Shown: piece after piece, positions 32,355-36,386 of the stretch
Position numbering within the stretch: position 1 is the first letter of the stretch
How the letters are laid out: every line of letters begins with the position of its first letter
Assembly: GCA_049699715.1 (NCBI GenBank)
Contig: JBNAVB010000008.1
Location: 1 to 36,386 of the forward strand
Direction: 5' to 3'
DNA: 36,386 nt
Source of the DNA: JAVZYK01 sp049699715
Lineage (GTDB): Archaea > Nanobdellota > Nanobdellia > Pacearchaeales > UBA284
Translations under genes and position numbers: made by a program
Notes under the pieces: model-generated
What the model was told of the DNA's origin: nothing
Database searches by the model: none
Seen by the model: only the letters and a program-made list of their open reading frames with translations

Positions 32355-32738
32355 GAGTTAAGATAAATTGTATTTTGTAATTTTATTTTGTAAGGGAGCT
32401 AAGTTTTGTAAGAGAGTTAAGCAGCTGTGGGACATAGCTGTGAGACATTATTCCTAAACTAGAGAAGGAGTAAGTTATGTCAAACAATCAACACTCCAAA
32501 CAATCAGCGTTATAGCTTAGTATTCTGAAGCTCCCGACGATAAAAATTTTCATTGGATTTTCATCGGATTTTTGTAATATTTTATATGATTTTATGGTTA
32601 TCGGTTATCGTCGATATTTGATTATTTTAATGAAATTTTTACTTTTAAGATAAGTAATTACCAATCAGCAATCAGCGATAATTTTAAAAAGATATAATCC
32701 ATAAATACATAAAATTCACAAATCCATAGAAAGTAAAA
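32355..32738. repeat. Non-coding gap of stacked short tandem duplications
   Basis: No gene is supportable in this 384-bp gap. It contains, in order, 18-bp x2 (32386-32421), 13-bp x2 (32423-32448), CAAACAATCA twice at 16-bp spacing near 32480-32510, 11-bp x2 (32546-32567), GGTTATC x2 (32596-32609) and CAATCAG x2 (32662-32675), each with at most one or two mismatches. A TATA-like TTTTAAAAAGATATA near 32680-32694 probably drives the next gene. An SD-like AAGGAG with a 12-codon frame at 32477 is the only coding hint and I do not count it. Confidence 0.75.
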
Positions 32739-33590
32739 ATGGTGAAAAAAGAGATGAAAGGTAGAAAAAACATTATTGAGTTGATTGGCAAAGGGTTTGA
32801 GTTGTGGTGGAAAAATCCCGCAATTATCTTGCCTTTCTTGTTTTACACTCTTATTATTGTTGTTGCAGGATTGATTCTTTTTTTACTTATGGGGCTTGTT
32901 ATTTTTGGAAGCAGCTTTGGTGGCCAGGCAATTGGCACAAGTTCTGGCTTTAGTGCTCTTCAAGGGTTGGCTGTCGGGGAGTCGAATGATACAACTATGG
33001 AAAAACTTGTTGAAAATTTGAGCGTTAGTCCCGGCATGCTTGCTTTGGTTATTGTTTTTGTCATTGTGTTCGTTCTTGTCTTGATGTTTGCGAGAGCCTT
33101 TTTTTCGAGTGGCGCGATTGCCATGGCAAAAGAAGTTACTCAAGGAAAGAAAACAAGTTTAGCCACAATGAATCGCTCTGGAAAAAAGTTCTTTTGGAGA
33201 TATTTTCTTGTTGAACTGATTATAGGCCTTGGTGTAGTAATTTGGCTTCTTATTTTTTCTTTACCTGCAATCCTTACTAAAAATATAACTCTTGCGATTA
33301 TTCCTTTAATTAGTTTAATTCTCTTGTTTTTCCTTTACTTGTTGTTTTACCTTGCTGAATATGTTTTAGTGCTTAATGATCTGAATCCTTTTGAAGCACT
33401 CAAAGAAAGTTTCAATATAGTAAAGAAAAACTATTGGGCTACTCTTGGCTTGTTTGTTTTGTTTTCTTTGATGTCTTTGGTTATTTCTTTTATTCCACTT
33501 AGCTCTTTCTTGAACTTTTTCATCCAGCTTCTTGTTTTGACTCCTGCAATGACAATAGCTTTTACCTTATTTACGTTAGAAAGACAATAG
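32739..33590 (+). CDS. Polytopic membrane protein, six predicted helices
   Basis: The 283-aa protein starts with a basic segment and an amphipathic helix (NIIELIGKGFELWWKNPAIILPF), then has about six hydrophobic segments (near 26-55, 98-122, 146-172, 176-206, 232-252 and 255-275). The opening FELWWKNP and the later NPFEALKESFNIVKKNYWATLGLF are repeated in type, as in DUF975/YciC-like membrane proteins with internal duplication. Function is unknown. It is monocistronic, with a TATA-like box upstream and 184 bp downstream containing only the next promoter. Confidence 0.7.
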   Translation: MVKKEMKGRKNIIELIGKGFELWWKNPAIILPFLFYTLIIVVAGLILFLLMGLVIFGSSFGGQAIGTSSGFSALQGLAVGESNDTTMEKLVENLSVSPGMLALVIVFVIVFVLVLMFARAFFSSGAIAMAKEVTQGKKTSLATMNRSGKKFFWRYFLVELIIGLGVVIWLLIFSLPAILTKNITLAIIPLISLILLFFLYLLFYLAEYVLVLNDLNPFEALKESFNIVKKNYWATLGLFVLFSLMSLVISFIPLSSFLNFFIQLLVLTPAMTIAFTLFTLERQ

Positions 33591-33731
33591 AATACAGTAA
33601 ATAAGTTGGGACAATAAAGGGCTGGCAAAAGAACAGAAACAATAAAAAAAGGGTATAGCAATTGTTGACAATAAGCAAATTAAATTTTATCGTCGGTAAA
33701 ACAAGAGATTTATCTATTTTAGTATCGTAAT

Positions 33732-33777
33732 GTTTAAATAGTAGAGTTATGATTTAATACAATTGGAGAAAAAGATG
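33732..33777 (+). promoter_or_regulatory. Promoter and ribosome-binding site of the Era-like GTPase gene
   Basis: GTTTAAATA at 33732-33740 is a good TATA box. A GGAG at 33765-33768 lies six bases before the ATG at 33775. This RBS supports 33775 over the TTG at 33763, which would precede it. Confidence 0.55.
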
Positions 33778-34425
33778 GCAAATTTTATTACTGATTTTTT
33801 AATGAATGTATTTGGCGAGCTGTTCGCGATAAAGCGCAATGTAAAGTTAGGATTTTATGGACCCCCTAACGGCGGCAAGACAACTTTAGCGAACAGAATC
33901 TGTAAGGATTGGACAGGCGAAGAAATAGGGAAAGTTTCAAAAGTGCCTCATGAAACTCGGGAGATTCAGGCAAAAGAGAAAGTTGAAATAAAGTTCAACA
34001 ACAAAAAAGCATTGTTCAAGATTATTGATACTCCTGGGATTGCCACCAAAATAGATTACGAGGACTTCTTGCCTTATGGCTTGAGCGTGAAAGAGGCAAA
34101 GAAAAGAGCAAAGGAAGCGACTCAGGGTGTGATAGAGGCTATTAAATGGTTAGATGATATGGATGCGGTTATTGTTGTTCTTGATTCGAGCAAGAATCCT
34201 TATACTCAAGTTAATATAACTATTATTGGGAACCTTGTAGCGAGAAAAATCCCTGTTTTAATCGCGGCGAACAAGACCGATTTAAGAGGCTCGAACATCA
34301 AGAAGATTGAGGCTGCGTTTCCAGAGTATAAAGTTGTTGGAATAAGCGCCAAAAACGGGCATAACATTGAGGAATTTTACTCGCATCTTTTTGAGCTGAT
34401 AAAGAAGAGAAGAGGGAGCAAGTGA
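33775..34425 (+). CDS. Era-like GTP-binding protein
   Basis: The 216-aa protein has all G motifs: G1 GPPNGGKTT (about 29-37), G3 DTPG, G4 NKTD and G5 SAKNG. It belongs to the archaeal Era-like GTPase group that is usually found next to a DUF2073 gene, as here. Its N-terminal amphipathic stretch (FITDFLMNVFGELFAIKRN) may bind membrane or a partner. I start at the ATG at 33775, preceded by GGAG; the frame extends to a TTG at 33763 (MEKK) which is less likely. Biological role is not established. Confidence 0.87.
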   Translation: MANFITDFLMNVFGELFAIKRNVKLGFYGPPNGGKTTLANRICKDWTGEEIGKVSKVPHETREIQAKEKVEIKFNNKKALFKIIDTPGIATKIDYEDFLPYGLSVKEAKKRAKEATQGVIEAIKWLDDMDAVIVVLDSSKNPYTQVNITIIGNLVARKIPVLIAANKTDLRGSNIKKIEAAFPEYKVVGISAKNGHNIEEFYSHLFELIKKRRGSK

Positions 34426-34430
34426 GAAAA

Positions 34431-34814
34431 ATGGCAAAAAACATAACATTGCAATTCGTGCCTTATGGCGAGATTGCTTACTTATCAAGCTTTCAACGCG
34501 TGAAAAGGCTTATAGATTTGGCCACAGAGAATAAGATATTGTTAATCCAGGGCAAGCTAGAACCAGAGGAAGAGGCTGACTTGATTGCTGAAACAATGAA
34601 AAAGATTCGAGGAAGTTCGAGATTTAAAGGAATAGAGCTTGCAAGTTTCACGCCAAAAACAAAAAACCTCCCTTTTACACAGACAATTAAAGAAAATATT
34701 GCTAGAGCTTTACTTGGCTCTAACCGTGATGTATTCACTATAATTGGGCCCGCGACTCTTGTTCGTGAGATTAAGAAAGACCCTACGAAATTACAACTGC
34801 TTCTAAGAAAGTGA
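34431..34814 (+). CDS. DUF2073 family protein
   Basis: The 127-aa protein resembles archaeal DUF2073: ITLQFVPYGEIAYLSSFQRVKRLID near the start, then ILLIQGKLEPEEEADLIAETMKKI and a final VFTIIGPATLVREIKKDP. The family has no known activity but is linked to the Era-like GTPase in many archaea. The ATG at 34431 is six bases past the GTPase stop; a GTG at 34422 overlapping the stop is an alternative. The stop codon is followed by an 11-bp tandem copy of its own context (34810-34831). Confidence 0.82.
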   Translation: MAKNITLQFVPYGEIAYLSSFQRVKRLIDLATENKILLIQGKLEPEEEADLIAETMKKIRGSSRFKGIELASFTPKTKNLPFTQTIKENIARALLGSNRDVFTIIGPATLVREIKKDPTKLQLLLRK

Positions 34815-34831
34815 TTAGAAAGTGATTAGAA
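34810..34831 (+). repeat. 11-bp tandem duplication across the DUF2073 stop codon
   Basis: AGTGATTAGAA occurs twice with no spacer (34810-34820 and 34821-34831), identical. The gene's TGA (34812-34814) lies in the first copy and the second copy repeats it. Confidence 0.9.
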
Positions 34832-34878
34832 AGCAGAAAGAGCTGAGAATTTGATTTTGTCTTCATTACATAAGTCGC

Positions 34879-35048
34879 AGGATACCTCTATTTTCAAATA
34901 GAGGAGGAATGTCCCTCCAATAAATTTAATTTCTTCAATATTTTAGCATTTAAAGAGGGCTGATGTTGCCCCCCTATTGCTCAATCAAAAGGTATACGTT
35001 GATGCCTTGCTCATAATGCTGCGACCTTTAGGTCGCAGTAGTTTACTT
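34879..35048 (+). mobile_element. Degraded IS200/IS605-like end(s)
   Basis: Two hairpins followed by typical end sequence lie in this gap. The first, CCTCTATTTTCAAATAGAGG (34884-34903), is followed by AGGAATGTC, matching the layout of the relic at 1361-1390. The second, CTGCGACCTTTAGGTCGCAG (35018-35037), is followed by TAGTTTAC, a form typical of IS605-group ends. No transposase frame is present. They may be two separate relics or both ends of one internally deleted element. The second hairpin lies at the broken start of the DUF2233 gene. Confidence 0.5.
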
Positions 35049-35528
35049 TTGCTTTGTAATCCTAAAGAAGAAGGCTTGCCAAAAGTTCAAATTGTTAGTA
35101 AAAATAAGGTTGCTAACTTGAAGGATAAATATAATACTGTTATTCAAAACTTGTCTGTGATAAGAAATGGAAAGAATACATGGAACAAGTCAAATAGAAT
35201 TTGGAGTATGGCTATTTTAGGTACTGATAAAGAAAGAAATGTTTTGTTTATTCATTCAAGATCTCCCTATTCTGTTAATGATTTTGCCAACATTCTGCTT
35301 TCGTTGCCTCTCTCGCTTCAAAATGCTATGTATCTTGAGGGCGGCCCAGAAGCAAGTTTGTATGTTTTAGTGAAAGGAAATGATTCAGCGAAAGGAATTG
35401 AGATTGAGAAATTTGGAAGCTATGAAACTGGTTTTAATGAAAATGATTATAATCCTGGGGCTTGGCCAATCCCTAATGTGATTGGAGTTATAAAAAGAGA
35501 CAAAGAAAACAAAGAAATCAGAAAATAA
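34977..35528 (+). pseudogene. DUF2233/phosphodiester glycosidase-like gene, 5' end lost
   Basis: The frame is open from a TTG at 34977, but its first part is transposon-derived sequence (the hairpin at 35018-35037 codes RPLGRS). Family-like sequence starts near 35050 with LLLLCNPKEEGLPKVQI and continues through SPYSVNDFANILLSLPLSLQNAMYLEGGPEASLYV, which matches the C-terminal half of DUF2233/NAGPA-type proteins (phosphodiester-alpha-N-acetylglucosaminidase fold). The family's N-terminal NGGxF-type segment is missing. I infer a gene truncated by an IS200/IS605-type element. Whether the remnant is expressed is unknown. Confidence 0.6.
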
Positions 35529-35536
35529 GAAAATAA
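35521..35536 (+). repeat. 8-bp tandem duplication across the stop codon of the DUF2233 remnant
   Basis: GAAAATAA occurs at 35521-35528, ending with the stop codon, and again at 35529-35536. Low complexity reduces its weight. Confidence 0.6.
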
Positions 35537-35559
35537 AAAATAATAAAAAAATAGCTACT

Positions 35560-35741
35560 ACCCAAGTTCCGCAAATTCAAATTATTTGTATCAACTTTAA
35601 GAGCTATGCTGATGAAATTTGTCTTCGATTTTTTGGCCAATTATCAAAACAAAGTTAATCACTATGCGACAAAATTAAGGATTTTTGTCGTCGATTGATT
35701 TTTCTAAAAATGAGCAAAAAATCAATTTGTGGAACTCAGGT
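35560..35741. mobile_element. Miniature inverted-repeat element, copy 2 (182 bp)
   Basis: The left end ACCCAAGTTCCGCAAATT and the complement of the right end ACCTGAGTTCCACAAATT match at 15 of 18 positions and match copy 1 at 27761. The interior differs in length and is diverged, though both copies contain a CGACGACAAA-type block (here inverted). A 5-bp target duplication is not clear (CTACT versus AACCT). The right part encodes the last residues of the minus-strand gene at 35675. Confidence 0.7.
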
Positions 35742-36295
35742 AACCTTAAATACTTACAATAGAATAATCTTTTTAGTTCTACAATTTTTCTCCTAATTTT
35801 AGCTTTTAATTGTAATTTTTTACACATTCTGTAGACCTTTTGCTCATCCAAGGAAGGCGCTTCTAATATTGAAAGAATGTTCTCTTTATACACCCCTGGT
35901 ATTGGGGGAAACGCTGTAAATTCATAAAATTCTAGCAAGAATGCTTCACGTTCTGCATCTTCTTTCGAATAACCTTTCTTTATCAATCCTCTTATATATT
36001 CTTCTTGTTCTCTTTTTTTCTCTTCTACTTTATTTTCATATTCATCATAGGAACTTAAAAGGTTTTCTAAAATTTTTTTACCATCCGAATTTTCTAAAGA
36101 ACGTTTTATATATCTCGCAATATAAAATGATTCCTCATAATAAAACCAGTATGGGTTTATTTTAATTTTTGATATTAATTCTGGATTCTTTAGAAAAGTA
36201 GATACTATTGCTTTTTCTTCTTTATCTGTAAGATGAAAATACTTCACTACTATTTTATTTATATAAATCTCCAGACCATCAAATAATTTCTCCAT
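35675..36295 (-). CDS. Unknown 206-aa protein with element-derived C terminus
   Basis: I do not recognise a family. The protein is helical and highly charged, with a long Glu/Lys-rich segment (YENKVEEKKREQEEYIRGLIKKGYSKEDAEREAF) likely to form a coiled coil, and basic stretches later (KLQLKAKIRRKIVELKRL). The last 21 residues from LPEFHKLIF onward are read from the inverted-repeat element at 35560-35741, so the original C terminus was replaced. I choose the ATG at 36295 because GGGAG lies seven bases before it; the ATG at 36310 (five codons earlier) is an alternative. It is the last gene before the window edge. Confidence 0.55.
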   Translation of the reverse strand: MEKLFDGLEIYINKIVVKYFHLTDKEEKAIVSTFLKNPELISKIKINPYWFYYEESFYIARYIKRSLENSDGKKILENLLSSYDEYENKVEEKKREQEEYIRGLIKKGYSKEDAEREAFLLEFYEFTAFPPIPGVYKENILSILEAPSLDEQKVYRMCKKLQLKAKIRRKIVELKRLFYCKYLRLPEFHKLIFCSFLEKSIDDKNP

Positions 36296-36338
36296 AAATT
36301 TCTCCCTCATAAATTTGGTAATAGTAGGCGCTGTAGAA

Positions 36339-36367
36339 AGTAAATCTCTATAACAAAGAGATTTACT
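36339..36367. repeat. Perfect 11-bp inverted repeat near the window edge
   Basis: AGTAAATCTCT and its complement AGAGATTTACT flank a 7-nt loop (ATAACAA). On the plus strand a T-run follows, so it could end a plus-strand transcript or be an operator about 30-70 bp upstream of the minus-strand gene. No plus-strand gene ends here, so the operator reading is slightly favoured. Confidence 0.55.
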
Positions 36368-36386
36368 ATTTTTTCTGTGTTATAAG

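Noticed and set aside
32477..32515. 12-codon frame with an AAGGAG upstream (MSNNQHSKQSAL)
   Set aside because: It consists largely of a local duplicated sequence, has no similarity I know and is not followed by a coupled gene.
36339..36367. Single CRISPR-like palindromic repeat
   Set aside because: Only one copy is present and no spacer pattern is visible before the window ends.

Overview
The window reads as a piece of a small, AT-rich archaeal genome, most likely a DPANN-type lineage (Woesearchaeota/Pacearchaeota-like; inferred from gene content and style, not from a search). Archaeal markers include RNase P Rpp30, an archaeal RNA polymerase operon with rpoH and rpl30e, a NusA-like KH protein, diphthine synthase, a TrmB-type regulator, an Era-like GTPase beside a DUF2073 gene, TATA-box promoters and mostly leaderless starts.

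Layout. 1-1400: RNase P subunit rnp3, an N-terminal fragment of dph2, a small Ogt-like alkyltransferase and an IS200/IS605 right-end relic. 1392-9856 (minus strand): one long informational operon read rpoH, rpoB'', rpoB', rpoA (A' and A'' fused), rpl30e, nusA, HemK-like methyltransferase. 10050-15082: a small protein plus TrmB-type regulator, a four-helix membrane protein, tRNA-Cys(GCA), a small orphan, tRNA-Arg(UCU), a GGDEF protein, then a tight plus-strand operon tatD, two small membrane proteins, dphB. 15237-16660: an AAA_14/DUF4143 ATPase behind an operator-like palindrome, and a broken gene tail.

16735-32354 is an accessory region of very large exported proteins (1092, 937, 795 and 1198 aa) with cysteine-rich, PKD, beta-helix-like and alpha/alpha-toroid-like parts, and a 270-aa protein with a type IV prepilin-like N terminus. 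Two HEPN/nucleotidyltransferase toxin-antitoxin pairs (20208-21025 and 26525-27570) sit between them. I interpret this as a cell-surface/adhesion island stabilised or interrupted by TA modules.

32739-36386: a polytopic membrane protein, the Era-like GTPase and DUF2073 pair, transposon relics next to a 5'-truncated DUF2233 gene, and an unknown gene whose 3' end is supplied by a miniature inverted-repeat element. Two copies of that element (27761-27893 and 35560-35741) are in the window.

Across the window, short tandem duplications (7-42 bp period) are unusually frequent and often lie over stop codons, start codons or a tRNA 5' end. Other points for follow-up are the fused-A/split-B polymerase, the dph2 fragment beside an intact dphB, and a tRNA-Cys with unusual bases at positions 18 and 55.
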